From: Larimichthys crocea | Lineage: Eukaryota > Chordata > Actinopteri > Sciaenidae | Length of the DNA stretch: 64,000 bases | Assembly: GCF_000972845.2 (NCBI RefSeq) | Contig: NC_040016.1 | Location: 17,026,368 to 17,090,367 of the forward strand | Direction of reading: 5' to 3' | Shown: positions 47,303 through 58,560 of the stretch, in pieces | How positions within the stretch are numbered: position 1 is the first letter of the stretch | How the letters are laid out: every line of letters begins with the position of its first letter | Notes under the pieces: model-generated | The model's database searches: none | What the model was told of the DNA's origin: nothing | What the model saw: only the letters and a program-made list of their open reading frames with translations | Position numbers and translations under genes: made by a program

Positions 47303-47749
47303 TTTAAGTCAAAGGTGTCAAACATTTGGCCTGACAGCCATACAAGGCCTGCCTAAAGGTCCAATATGGCTCACTGGATGACTTTTGCAATTTTTCCACT
47401 GGACAAAGGAAGATGTAAAATACTGTATTGTTGTTCAGCTCTATATAGTTGACATTAAATGTAGAAAAATAAGACATTTTGTTAAAGTTGCACATATTTT
47501 TATTTAGAGTCAGGACATCATCTGTCACCTGTTTTGTTAATTGTGCTACTGCAATAATTGTGAACGTTTTCAGAATGTACTGGTACTTCTTTAAAAGAAA
47601 GGGAAACATTTGGAGGTGTTTGTACTGGTACTTCTTTAAAAGAAAGGGAAACATTTGGAGGTGTTGTTATTTATTTATAGGTTATTATTCAATGCTGGTC
47701 CGGCCACCTCGAAAGTGTCAAAATGAGTTTTACACTTCATGTTTAAGTC
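47303..47749. mobile_element. hAT-type non-autonomous element with 8-bp duplication
   Basis: A 431-bp body (47311-47741) is flanked by the identical word TTTAAGTC at 47303-47310 and 47742-47749. The left end AAAGGTGTCAAAC and the complement of the right end, GAAGTGTAAAACTCATTTTG, are imperfect inverted repeats. Near the right end, GGTCCGGCCACCTCGAAAG matches the 'ggtccggcccacttgagatc' word of a fish hAT family I remember. It encodes no transposase. An internal 45-bp tandem duplication (47578-47667) lies within it. Confidence 0.75.
47578..47667. repeat. 45-bp tandem duplication inside the hAT element
   Basis: TACTGGTACTTCTTTAAAAG starts at 47578 and again at 47623, and both copies run on to GGAGGTGTT without a visible mismatch. 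Because 45 is a multiple of three, open frames on both strands show a 15-residue repeat. This is not evidence of coding. Confidence 0.93.
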
Positions 47750-48499
47750 ATTCCTCAAAATACCAACCTTTAATGTTTAAGCTTCTGAAATGTTAAGATT
47801 GGTTGCTTTTCCCTGTTTAATAGCGTTAACTGTATATCTTTGATATAAACAGTTCACATGAGGTAAAGCGATTATGTAATTGTTAAATTAACCACAGAGC
47901 CAATTTACCTTACAGTACCTTTATGAAAAGAGTCATGTGGTGGTGCTCCAACTGTATACAGCACAGTGAAAAATGGTGGTACTGTGCAGAGAACAGCCTG
48001 AACAAAGGCAAGCGTGCTGAGACTCAGATGGAGTTTAATGAAAGTGAAATCCTGCAGTGTGGGGCCGACCAAGCCTTCTGTTAGGCCTTGCTTGTTCTGA
48101 GACTATAGGCAAAAATCTGCTGTCTTTATTAGCAAGCATTCCCATCCTTTGTGGTCCAAATATTGCTTGGTTTGATGCATCTCTCCGTGTTTGATTTTTG
48201 CTTTCATCTGCTGCAGTTGTACACATTCATTTTTAACCCAAAGAGACAGAAGTGGATTGTAAACAGCGAATATTCACAAACATCCACCTGAATATGCAGG
48301 ATGATAGTGGTACACATAAAGGCACAGCAAAGGCATGAAATATGGGATCTACACACATCATCACTCCCTAATATCCTAATATAAAACACGTACATAGAGT
48401 GTATGTAATTTATTCATACCCAGGCACAAACACATAGACACATTCACACGCTACATTGTGTCAGTATCATCATTCCCTAATGCAACCATCTGCTCCACT
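47750..48499. other. Gene-free stretch
   Basis: No feature supported. Confidence 0.45.
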
Positions 48500-48810
48500 C
48501 TGTATTTCTTTTATGCATAAAATGCTAACCAATTCTTGGCAACATGCCCTCACTCACCATCTCATATGCATCACAGCAAATTAATGAGTTACCTGAGAGA
48601 GAACATGAATAGAGCTTTTGTGGGTCTAACGGGAAATTAAAAATGGCTAACAACCCTGAATCAGCCAAAGTAATGAAGAACGCTGCTGAGGCTTTTCTGG
48701 ACCATGTCAGAACTGCACCGAAACTGCCAGTACACTGAGAAATTAACAGGAGGACTTGCATGACACTTCCATAATTGGCAGGTCTAATGAGTGATAAAGG
48801 GAAAAAGAAA
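48500..48810. promoter_or_regulatory. Candidate conserved non-coding element
   Basis: Unique, evenly composed block with TCATATGCATCACAGCAAAT, TTAATGAGTTACCTGAGAGA, GGGAAATTAAAAATGGCTAA and CATAATTGGCAGGTCTAATG. The minus-strand open frame (48525-48761) has no recognised domain. Texture suggests regulatory DNA. Unproven. Confidence 0.28.
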
Positions 48811-49120
48811 CAAGATAGGGTGAACTAGCTAAGAACATGAAACATCACTCAGTTAAAAAGCAACAAACTATCAGTCTATTATCAGTCAATCTGATGTGAA
48901 TCTGCGTGTTTTAAATGCATGATTTCAGATGTGAAGATGCAATCTATACTGAGCTGTTTGTGTCTGTTTATTTGCTACTTCACTACACACAGATCTTCAG
49001 AAGTGACACTTGCAAATACAGTATGTGTTTTCAGTTTTAGACAAGACACCCCCTGAGATAGCAGGCTTGAGATAGATACAGAGGAGAAATGCATCAAAAC
49101 ATGAAATATCAATAAAAGAA
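48811..49120. other. Unique stretch
   Basis: Nothing recognised. Confidence 0.4.
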
Positions 49121-49175
49121 TATGATCTGATTCATTGTTGGTTTGTAGAGTCAAACCAACAATGAATTGATCATA
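49121..49175. repeat. Imperfect 22-bp hairpin
   Basis: TATGATCTGATTCATTGTTG plus GTTT (49121-49144) pairs with AAACCAACAATGAATTGATC plus ATA (49153-49175) around the loop GTAGAGTC, with one bulge. The length and near-perfect pairing would suit a small RNA precursor or a decayed foldback. Neither is shown. Confidence 0.8.
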
Positions 49176-50204
49176 CTAACAATTATTCCCTGTCCATTTA
49201 AAGCTTCATATAGTATATTTTTCTGAGCTCCCCTGTCGAATCAGGATTCATTAGGATGCATGTGGGAACTGTAATTCTTCATCCCCAACATATATTTAAC
49301 CCTGTCTGAGTGAAGTCTGCTAAAAACTACAATGCCCAACATTTTTAGGAAATATCCCTAACATTTGAAAATGTAATTTTATTTATGTGACTACTTTTTT
49401 ACGGATTGGTTCTGAATAATTGGTATTGGATGTTTCGACAATCAGAAAGAAACAGATAAAACAACTCCATATAACACACATCAGTGCAGAGATATGTGTT
49501 ATCATACAGGTGATATGTATACCATTAGTATTGTGTTGATGAAAATGCTGTAAATTATTATTAAAAATAACATGTCACTTAACACATTTAACAGAAGAAG
49601 CTCATGTAAGTTGGGAAATCTAACTTCTATATTTCATCACGCATCATCCCAAAGTCTTTTGTGAACTGATATGCAGGAGGGGACTGTGAATTAAAAGGTG
49701 TCAGCATCAACACCCTTCAAGTTTCCCTTTTACACCTCCTTTGACTTCACCTCTTCTATCAGCCAACACAGTTTAATGTGAAACACAAGCCTCAGGTTGC
49801 AAAAGTCACTCTACATCTTGTCAGGACAATATTTTCACTGCCTCCTTTTCCCAGCGGCAATGACCTTCCTGCGTCTCTCTGATCTGTGCCAGCCCACAGC
49901 CACAGCCCACATTGACAGGACTGCGAAAGGCAGCCAAGCATATCTTAATCCATTCTAGCTCTGTTTTGCTCTGGCCCGGGTTTTCTAAGGTGCTGCTGGA
50001 GTTTTTTCTGCGTACAAAAAGGGCCTTTTCTCAACCAGCTGGTCCATTAGCCTGAATTGAAGAAGCTAGTCAAAGCGTTGGAATTTCAGACACCTGACAG
50101 AACCAGACGTTTTCTGTCATTTCATGTTATGTAGCTAAGCCTGACATTTTCCTCTGACCTTATCTTCCTGAAATATTCAGGCTATGTTTGTGAGAGTGTG
50201 CACG
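49176..50204. other. Gene-free stretch
   Basis: No feature supported. 49850-50060 is a little GC-richer and unique. Confidence 0.45.
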
Positions 50205-50470
50205 TTGTTTCAATTTGCTCTCTCGTGTAAACGCTCTTTTGTTTAATTATTAATCAGGAATAAATGTGCCAACATGCTCATCGCACATTAGAGGACGGTC
50301 TTAAGAGCAGAAAATTCATTTTTGTCTCAGACGCTGAACTCTTTCGAAAATGAATTCACACCAAATGAACCTTGCTTGCTGCAGTTAAAGTCGCTTTGAA
50401 TTAATTCACACCTGCTTGCATGACTAACAAATGGTATAATTCTCTTTCAGTTTTATACTTTTTTTTACTC
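50205..50470. promoter_or_regulatory. Candidate conserved non-coding element
   Basis: TGTTTAATTATTAATCAGGA (50240-50259), AAAATTCATTTTTGTCTCAG, GAAAATGAATTCACACC and GAATTAATTCACACCTGC fall within 180 bases of unique sequence, with two similar AATTCACACC words about 60 bases apart (50353 and 50404). Enhancer-like texture only. Confidence 0.3.
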
Positions 50471-51378
50471 TTATCACTCAATTGACTTGACTTGTTGACT
50501 TGGATGCATAAATTGAATCTGAACAAATAGCTTTAAAAAGCCTAACTAGCAAAGATGTTCAAAGGTCTGTTCCCATAAATAACCACATTGCTTCATCAAG
50601 GCCCAGTACACCACGCCACAGCTGTTTTTTGCAAAGCACATAACATAACAGCTGTAGACTGATGCACTTTATATAACTCCTCTCCCATTGAGATTAAACA
50701 GCAGGATAGAGGAGGTGTTTGCACTTGAAAATGACAGCTAAAGGTGCATGTATGAGGCTGTGAGTTGCTGGTGGGTTAGGCTGTGCGTCTTTCCAGTTCC
50801 CTTCACAGATGGAGAGGAGTGCCCCAGGTAAGTGGAGACCAAGCCAGGGATATGAAACAGGGATGACCATGCCCCCACCGGAAGACAACAGAGGAACTGA
50901 GGGATTGTGGGATCTGTGCTACAATAGATAATTAGTCAGGAACATCTGTTGAAGGAAGTTCCCCTGTACCTCATGGGCCATGGATCTTAAATCACTCATT
51001 GCTTCAGAGGAGGAGAGTGAGCAGCTCGAGCTATTTACTTTGATAAATCATTTGTATTAATCACCAAGGTCCACCTGCGCACTTCCATATGTCCATGATG
51101 GGATGTTACATTAAATCAGTCTGTCTACAAGTGGCGAAAAATTAACCTTAATATGAAAAGAGAAGCTGAATTGAACATTTTAAACAGCTGAACTGTGATG
51201 ATTTCCATATTTAGAAAACTTACATATCTAAGGTAAATTTGACAACAAACATACAAATTTAGTTCTTCTATGTCACTATCACAATATAATCATAATTCCA
51301 GGTAAATGCTAACACACTGATTTTTAACCTTTTAAAGTATCATCTTTGAAATGTTGAGAAACCACGTTCACTTTCTTT
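50471..51378. other. Gene-free stretch
   Basis: No supported feature. The minus-strand open frame 50694-50888 has no domain. Confidence 0.45.
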
Positions 51379-51720
51379 AGCATGTTACCATGTTACTATT
51401 TACTAATTAGCACTAAAGACAAAGTACAGTTGAGGCTGATGGGAAGGTCATAATTCGGTGGATATTTGGTAAGTCGAAGTACTAGTCCTGATGATGCTGA
51501 TGCAGATGAAAAGTGGAACACAGTTATTATTATTCTTCCTGAAGGAGACATGAAGGTGTGCACTATATTTCCTGCTAATCCATCCAATACTTGTCAAGAC
51601 TTTTCTTTTTCTAAAAAACAACCTCATGGGGTTGGTAAGGTTTCATCATCTGGGGACCATGAATGTCGGGACTACATTTCATGGCAATCCATTCAATAGT
51701 TGTCAAGTTATTTGACTCAA
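51379..51720 (+). repeat. 'catggcaatccatccaatag' fish repeat, two internal units
   Basis: AGCATGTTACCATGTTACTA, ACTAATTAGCACTAAAGACA, AAGTACAGTTGAGGCTGATG, then two related units ending CTAATCCATCCAATACTTGT (about 51570-51595) and GGCAATCCATTCAATAGTTG (about 51680-51702). This is a very common teleost repeat in my memory. Opposite-strand copies lie at 56735-56900 and 58801-59275, and a fragment at 52046-52106. Confidence 0.72.
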
Positions 51721-51769
51721 AACCATCAATGGTAAATAGACTATACCTATATACCGTATTTCTTACCAC

Positions 51770-52012
51770 TTATAGCGCTTTTACACTACATGTCTCATTC
51801 ACACACTGATGGCTTTAGCTGCCATGCAACATGCCAACTGCTCATCAGTTTTAGGAGCTAACCATTCATATGCACTCACGCACCAATGGTGAGGCCTTCC
51901 GGAGCAATTTCCAAGGACACTTCGACATGCAGAGGAGCCGGGGCTCAAACCACCGATCATCTGATTAGTCGACGACCCACTCTACCTCCTGTGCCACAGC
52001 CGCCCTCATATT
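51770..52012 (+). repeat. 'ggggctcaaaccaccgatc' fish repeat
   Basis: ACTACATGTCTCATTCACAC, AGGACACTTCGACATGCAGA, GGAGCCGGGGCTCAAACCAC, GATTAGTCGACGACCCACTC and CCTGTGCCACAGCCGCCC are in the order of a widespread teleost repeat. Parts of it resemble a tRNA-like T-arm (GGGGCTCAAACC), but no tRNA fold is present. A degraded copy lies at 37040-37145. Confidence 0.72.
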
Positions 52013-52045
52013 GTTGCAAAGAGGGGAAAAGAAATCGGTGGGTCA

Positions 52046-52106
52046 CCATGACTTACAAATGATCATGGTAATCCATCCATTAGTTAGATATATAGACAAG
52101 TGGTCC
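52046..52106 (+). repeat. Fragment of the 'catggcaatccatccaatag' repeat
   Basis: ATCATGGTAATCCATCCATT and AGTTAGATATATAGAC resemble the unit end of the repeat at 51379-51720. The intervening 51770-52012 repeat may have separated it from the larger piece. Confidence 0.4.
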
Positions 52107-52520
52107 AGCTGCATCTTAAAGCAGAGAGGGACATCTGTAAATGTAATGGAGGATTCCTTTTAGCAGAATAACACACCATTGACCCCACCTACCTCTAAAA
52201 GAAAATATAAAAATGCTTTAATTTCAGTAGCACGATATACTAGCCCCCTCAATTATCAAATGATGCACCGGAGCTGTCACTGCTCCTGGTGTAGTATAAC
52301 CTGACCATTAGCAAAGAAATTGATGCTATTTACAGCATCAAGAAATCAGGTAAATAAATAAATAAAACGCCCAGTTGCGCGCCACAAAATGAGGCCAAGG
52401 AGAAAAAAGGCAGTTAGAAATCCATCAGAATGTCATTTTGTGTGTCTCTGCCTCCCTCTCTGCCTGTCCAGATAGATATCAGCTCATTGCAAACCTCACT
52501 CCCATTAACCTGTTCACAGG
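52107..52520. promoter_or_regulatory. Candidate conserved non-coding element
   Basis: 52200-52520 is unique, with CCTCAATTATCAAATGATGC, GAAATTGATGCTATTTACAG and CAGCTCATTGCAAACCTCAC. AAATAAATAAATAAA at about 52352 is a minor run. Regulatory role inferred only. Confidence 0.23.
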
Positions 52521-53399
52521 TTGCCAGGAGAGGAAGTAGTATTTTTCACCTTTCTATCAACTCCCCCTGCCTGTAGACCCTCGCCCTCGTCCTCTTCTTC
52601 TTCTTCCCCTCCTTCTGTTCTGTTTGAGTAAGTTCCACAAAAGATAATTTCCTTTTCAAATTACAACGGGCCTTTTCACTGACCCGGTGGCATTGTGATA
52701 ATGCAGTATGGGAGCTGAGAGTGTCTCTGATGAGGTGCTAGAGCAAATGCACTGGCCGGCACTAACGTCTTGTCAACACCATACTTGGACACAGGCACCT
52801 GCAGGATACCGCACAGCCTCAGACTTGTTGAGCAGGGCAGCTCAGTCAGATTTCTTTGGAGCCTTTTAGGCTACAGTAAAAACCCAGTATGATTAGCTGA
52901 CACAGAACTTGTTAGGGCAAGTGAAGGTACAGTATGTGCTTTTATAAATAGCCAGAGAAAAAAAGAAAAAAAAGCATCAACAAGATGTGTGAATGACTTG
53001 CCGAAGCAGCTTGAAGGCTGTGTCGTGATTCATGGGCTAATCGCCTCCCAGTCCAGTCAGGCATGAGAAATAGAGAGAGGAGGAGGTGTCAGGTACAGCG
53101 AGGAATACTTTGATATTAGAATTCAAGGCATCTACGTCTTGCCTTGAGCAGGATAATCCCATTATGCCTCAGGTCACAGCAGTGCACAAAGAGAGAGAGG
53201 CACAACTCAATTCAAAATAAACTGCTTATGGATGACGAGAATAACACAAACAGCCGTCAGAAATAACATCAAACTCCGACCCAAACTGAATTAGAACATC
53301 CAATTTAGGGATGAAAAATAGCCCAGATATTGAAAAGAGAGAATAACACCATTGGATTTTAAAAAAGCGGGAAAGTTTTTTCCAGCTACACTTATACAG
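52521..53399. other. Gene-free stretch
   Basis: TCTTCTTCTTCTTC lies at about 52595-52608. The rest is unique without a supported feature. Confidence 0.45.
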
Positions 53400-53560
53400 T
53401 TCATCTTGGATGTTTTCAAGATCGAGCAGTTTTTCATTACGGTCCGTCAGCTTTCATTATGAAATGAGAAAATCTAATTTTGCGTGGTGTATCTGACAGT
53501 TTTTTCGAAGTAATTCATCCTGTCAAGATAAAACCCTGGCAAACACACCAGATGGTGTTT
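53400..53560. promoter_or_regulatory. Candidate conserved non-coding element
   Basis: TTTTCATTACGGTCCGTCAG, CTTTCATTATGAAATGAGAA (with ATTTTGCGTGG) and GAAGTAATTCATCCTGTC lie in unique sequence with CpG-containing words that are rare around it. Low confidence. Confidence 0.25.
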
Positions 53561-54204
53561 TTGTAACTGAGCTCTGTTTTCAGTGTGCACATTTTGTAAA
53601 GTGCGAGACCCTTCTAGATTTAGATCTAAATGTGGACTGTGTTTTGATTATTTTTCTCCCTGGGAGAAGGAAAACTGTCACTACCAATTTCTGATTACTA
53701 TCTTGTTTGATTCAGATAAGCCTACAAACAAATTGGTTGTTAGTGCTCTTCAATTTAAAATCAGTTATTCTTTATTCTAATTGATTTTTCATCATCCTCA
53801 AATAAAAATAAATAAATACTAAACTGGAAAGCTGCAACTCTAAGATACTGAAAAGTTACCCTCATCTTCGCCTTCCATTAAATATAGGTTTGGTGAGTCA
53901 CATTATCCACTTCCAGTAGGATGTGTGCATCTCCCTGACCACAGCTAGAAAATACCATTTTACTAATATTTTCTATTTCAGATGGCTGACCAGAGAATTT
54001 ATTCCAGGGGGGTGGTGTGGGAGGACTTTAAGAGGCTTCAGAGGGATCAGTCTACAAAACATGCAATGAAACCAGCTACTGTAGAAGCTAATAACCGACC
54101 TCAAATAATTTCATTACTGGAAAAGGTTAATGTGCAGGATGAGGATTTTTTTCTTACTGATGAGAACAAAATGAGGGGAAATTACTTTGAAGAAATAGTT
54201 TGAC
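53561..54204. other. Gene-free stretch with unsupported open frame
   Basis: The frame at 53982-54203 (+) begins with ATG after a TATTTTCTATTTCAG acceptor-like word and is lysine and asparagine rich. It has no domain and runs into the repeat at 54205, so I do not call it. Confidence 0.35.
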
Positions 54205-54300
54205 ATTTTTGGAAATATATTTATTCGCTTTATTACTAAGAGTGTGATGAGAAGACTGATATTACCTCCTAAGCCGGTTAGGAAACTCCAAGAAGGCATG
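54205..54300 (+). repeat. Fragment of the 'atgctaagctaagctagcc' repeat family
   Basis: GACATTTTTGGAAATATATT, ATTCGCTTTATTACTAAGAG and TGATGAGAAGACTGATATTA match the far end of the family at 27241-27535, in the opposite direction. Confidence 0.55.
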
Positions 54301-54764
54301 TCATGTTATTTTTACAATTCAATATAACATGTAATTTACTGACCTTCAGCAATGCTAGTAGACAAACTTTGCTGGACAAAACCAGGCTACTTGTATGGAG
54401 CTTCATATTGATCATACACTTGTAGAAAGGTGTTCAGTGCGGTACACCAAATCTTCACTGACTGTACTGAATCACTGATAACTGAATTAATCTTTCAGCA
54501 GTGGAGCACCACTTACTGGTGACTGACAGCACCGTAGTTTTGTCTTTATACACAGTGCATGAATTTCTGGTTAAAAGCTTATTAAAAGGCCACAAGCCAG
54601 AGAAACATATCATCATAGTGGGATCACTCTGCACCAATAGTTGTGCTGAGCTACTCACCTCATAAACAGAGGTCAGGTCAGGTTACTTTTGCATTGAACA
54701 TAATTTAACAGCTTGAACCAGCAGCTTACCATCGGACGGAAAAAATGAACAGACAACATACTTT
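54301..54764. other. Unique stretch
   Basis: Nothing recognised. Confidence 0.4.
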
Positions 54765-54920
54765 GTAAAGGTTCTCAGTCATCCAGGTCATCTTCCTTTG
54801 AGAGGAGTTAAATCTGGGGCAACTGGGCTTGATAATCGATTCACTGTGCTGCAGAACTGAAGAAGCCTCTTGGATGAGAGGTGAAATGTCTTCACAGATC
54901 TACAACCACTTCAACTCAAA
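54765..54920 (+). repeat. 'tctcagtcatccaggtcatc' fish repeat
   Basis: TCTCAGTCATCCAGGTCATC at about 54774, GGGGCAACTGGGCTTG, CTGCAGAACTGAAGAAGCCT and TTGGATGAGAGGTGAAATGT follow the order of a dispersed teleost repeat. A rearranged piece lies at 2465-2585. Confidence 0.6.
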
Positions 54921-55589
54921 GAAACAAACTACATAATTAAAGTTAAGTTCTTAAAACAAACTGAACAAAATTATCCGAATCAGTGAAATCATAGGTAATT
55001 TTATAGAAAAGTGTCAAATTTCTCATTTAACCCAGAGAGAAATTAAATGAACTTCCTTTAAACATCATATCAGTCATACTTGAGCTTATAGTGGCAGAGA
55101 ACATGGCTGCAGTGAGGATTGCAGCGGCTACAGGTGGTCTCTGTCTGCACAACAGGTGACTTATACAGTATGTGATCCGTGACCAGTGCAAAACTCATCC
55201 CATGTGCATCCTGCCCGACTCATTGTACTGCAGAGAAAGAAACACCAGTCAATAGCATTGCACAGAATTGTCAAACCGCCAACCCTCAGATCCACACTGT
55301 GGTTTTCGAAACATGCAGAATACATTTCCATTCAACTTTTGTCAAGGTCTTTTATGGCAGAGCAACAAAACCCAGAGGAGTCGTGGTATGAAAAGATCTT
55401 TCATTATTAATAGAATATTAGCCCACATAAAGGTGAATGACTGAAGGATTGTGTTTCAACACTGCAGGGGCTGTAAAGTGCACAGAGGTTAATTCTCTGA
55501 TCCAAGGGTAGATTTGTATCATTGTTTGTAGATAGAAAGGGTTTTTCCAGGGGATTGGATTCATGTCTTCCCTCTCTGTTCCTCGGAGC
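54921..55589. other. Gene-free stretch
   Basis: Overlapping plus-strand open frames at 55179-55410 have no domains. No feature supported. Confidence 0.4.
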
Positions 55590-55995
55590 ACTGTGGTGGA
55601 TTGCTTGGTCTGATTAATCTTAATGAATTATGCAAATAGCCTTTATCTCAAATGATTTAGCAATGTTTCTGTATTGTTTTATTAATGCACTTTTGAATTA
55701 CTCTGTATAATCACGTAGCCTTTCCTCAGTCGTTCGCTGTTTGTAATTCATCGCCAGCTCTTTATTAAATCCATGGTGGTCTCTGGCGAATTGCATGCAG
55801 GAATGAGAAATTAGTCATTACTGTAATTTAATGATTTCTAACCAAACAAGAGGCAACCTGGATCGCTAACCATAGCAGCCCTCCGCACACCTCCCCTTCA
55901 GCGACAGTCCCTCGGGTCTGATCTTTGGGAGCAAGCCATCTACAATTTTGCTTAATTAATTATGTTTAGTATAAAGAGCATTCTGTGGTGAATGC
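55590..55995. promoter_or_regulatory. Candidate conserved enhancer
   Basis: TGATTAATCTTAATGAATTA runs directly into an octamer ATGCAAAT (55630-55637), followed by GCCTTTATCTCAAATG (GATA-like) and TTTTATTAATGCAC. Further on are ATTAGTCATTACTGTAATTT and TTAATTAATTA (55952-55962). The block is unique for 400 bases and free of repeats and coding frames. It is one of the two most enhancer-like blocks here. Function and conservation are inference. Confidence 0.37.
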
Positions 55996-56734
55996 ACTGT
56001 TTCAATTACAGACGAAAATTGACTTACAAAATATGAAATGCCACACAAAGTCGTGGTTTGTTTGGTGTCTAGACCCTCTTAGAATTGACTTAAAGCTTTC
56101 TCTGCTCCAGTGGATTCAAGTTCAGTATCAATTGTCTTTGTACAGCAGAATTTCTGCTGATGTTTGTCTTGGAGCTATGAAGCATGACAGCTATAGTGGA
56201 AAAATTACATTTTAGAAATGTCTCTTATTATCACAACAAAAAAAGCCCCCCCTATATTATATATACCATGGTTTCCTGTCCCTAAGGTGAAAATGTCACA
56301 TGCAAGTGAAAAATAAATACATCTCTTTAAAAGAAGCCTGCCTCTAAGAGGGGAATGGAGCTGCGTGTTGATGTCAGTAATGATAATAGCCACAGTACAT
56401 AGAATTCAAATTGGATGGATGTCTCATGGGGGCTTGGATTACACAGATTCAGATGGCTAGCATGCGACCACTATGGCTAAATAATACTTTTCAGTTATTC
56501 TTTGATTTCCGACTTTTTTTTTTTTATTACCCACCTGCTCCATGTCAGCCTGAATCCCTCAAGACCCAGAGTTATTCGGTTTGCTAACATAGAAGACAAA
56601 CAAAACCAGCAAATATTCCCATCAGACAAGCTCTAAACGTTGGCCTTTTAGCGGTTTTGCATAAAAATGTTTCATTAATTAATTGAGTCATTATTAGAGG
56701 CATGGGAAGGCAGTGTTGGCTGGTCAATCTTTGA
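55996..56734. other. Gene-free stretch
   Basis: T-run at 56514-56525. 56630-56720 (TTTGCATAAAAATG, TCATTAATTAATTGAGTC) may be a small regulatory block. No gene. Confidence 0.4.
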
Positions 56735-56900
56735 TTCACCACATTAGTCCAGACTGAAATATTTAAAAAACTCTTGGATGGATCGCTGTAACATTTTGTA
56801 TCGACATTCATAGTTCCCAGGGGATGAATCCTCAAGACTTTGGTTATGCCCTGACCTTTCCTCTAGCACCACCAGCAGACTTTGCTGATGCCCCAAGTTT
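56735..56900 (-). repeat. 'catggcaatccatccaatag' repeat, minus orientation
   Basis: GACTGAAATATTTAAAAAAC, CTCTTGGATGGATCGCTGTA, TCGACATTCATAGTTCCCAG, GGGGATGAATCCTCAAGACT and TCCTCTAGCACCACCAGCAG are the complement of the family at 51379-51720. Confidence 0.7.
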
Positions 56901-58560
56901 TCAAAAGACCTATTTTCTGTAACATTTTAATGACATGCACTAACATTCCTTTTGGGATTTGTAACAGGCAGCGCCTTGGTGGAAATGATTCGGACCAATG
57001 GCTTGCATTACCTTAACACATTAAAGACAGGCTTGAATGACGGCAGCATCTAGTTTTGGTAAATGAATCAAACAGGATTAGGGTTGTGCTAGGCTGAGAG
57101 CTAATTATCAGTCTCCCTCTGGACCAGATTTCAGACGGATTTTTGTGAAGTCTGTTCATTTTAACAAACAATGTGTTGAGATTTTTCTCTTTGTATTTTT
57201 GGCCTATTTTTTGCATTTCCTGAATCATACATTTCAGTTTCATTATGAACACTGATTAGCTGTGGGATCACCTACTCCTCCTCCAAGTAATTGTGATGTG
57301 ATACACAAAGAGCATTAACACAGGCTGTAAAAACCCAGATTTTACTGAACAGTGATATCCATTGAGTTAGATTTATTGAGATTATATCGACATTTGTAAT
57401 CAGTGGTAGTCACCAGGCTTTGAAAACAACAGATACCATTAAAACATTTTGGCAGAACTCAGCTGTGTTGACCCTTGGTGACATGTAGTCAAACATTACA
57501 TTTTTTTCTGGGTTTTTATTGTTGTGGCATCATCTTTTGTCTTTGAAAAGAAGACTTGATATCCTAATAAACTTTAAAAAGCCAAACACTTGATAGTTTC
57601 AACAAATAAAAGAAACAGAAGATATATCTGCAGCGTAAGGCTAAAAGGAATAAAAATGCTTATGATCTCGCTAGATCTTCAACACAGATATGCATCAAGA
57701 GTCCTGTGGCAAGAAAATAACACAAAAGTTTCACATCACATGGTTTTTGTTTTAAGGGTGATTTTTTTTCTTTTTTTCTGGTGTAATCCACAGTCTTTTT
57801 AGTCAATAAATATCTTCATGGTTGAGTCTTCTAGTCCATAGGAATAAAACTATAATACAAAGAGAGATTTGGTGGGCAGTAGAGTTCAGAGACAGCTACT
57901 GTTGATGCTGGATCTAAAGTCAGGAATCTTTTTGGATATGTAGTCTTATATGATGTCCTCTGGTCCTTTTCTTCCATCCTTCCAGTGGAATGTCCGTGAT
58001 TTTTGTCCTTGTTGGTCCCTGGTTTCCACTAATCCTCAAAACACATGATATCCAAGTGTCCTACTGTGTTGGTCAAATAAACAAAAGTATGGTTCCAAAT
58101 AAGCTCATCCTGGAAACAGACGACTATCGTGTGACCTAGAAAGAAAGAGAAGAAAGAAAAAAGTCAGGAATTAGAAGAGAATTGTGTCAGCGACATGAAT
58201 GAATGCTAGGGATAAAAATGGATATGATTGATTAATGAAGACAAATGGTCATAACACAATCAAAAGCAGTTAAAAGCAGTGCTATCCGAAGAGCAATATG
58301 ACACAAATCACAGGAGTGAAATCATTAACTAAGAAAAATGCTCAATTGCTTTTATGCAAGTATTATAGTAATATCATTTCTAAGAATTGTAGGCTGTAGG
58401 TATCACCTTGTTTAATTTAAATTCAATTTAAAATAAAGGTAACCTTGAATAATCTAAATTATTATATCAATTCAGTGATAAATTGTTAGCTCAATAAAAT
58501 GTCATGACAGTAAAAAGTGTCAAAGTTATTCAGTTTACTACCTCTCTGGGTACGCTTCAT
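56901..58560. other. Gene-free stretch
   Basis: No feature supported. T-run at 57763-57770. Purine-rich GAAAGAAAGAGAAGAAAGAA at 58138-58157. Confidence 0.45.

Noticed and set aside
47304..47796. Overlapping 105-116 codon frames with an internal 15-residue repeat
   Set aside because: They lie in the hAT element, and the repeat comes from a 45-bp duplication whose length is a multiple of three.
51930..51960. GGGGCTCAAACC resembling a tRNA T-arm
   Set aside because: No acceptor stem or D-arm is found upstream. The word belongs to a dispersed repeat.
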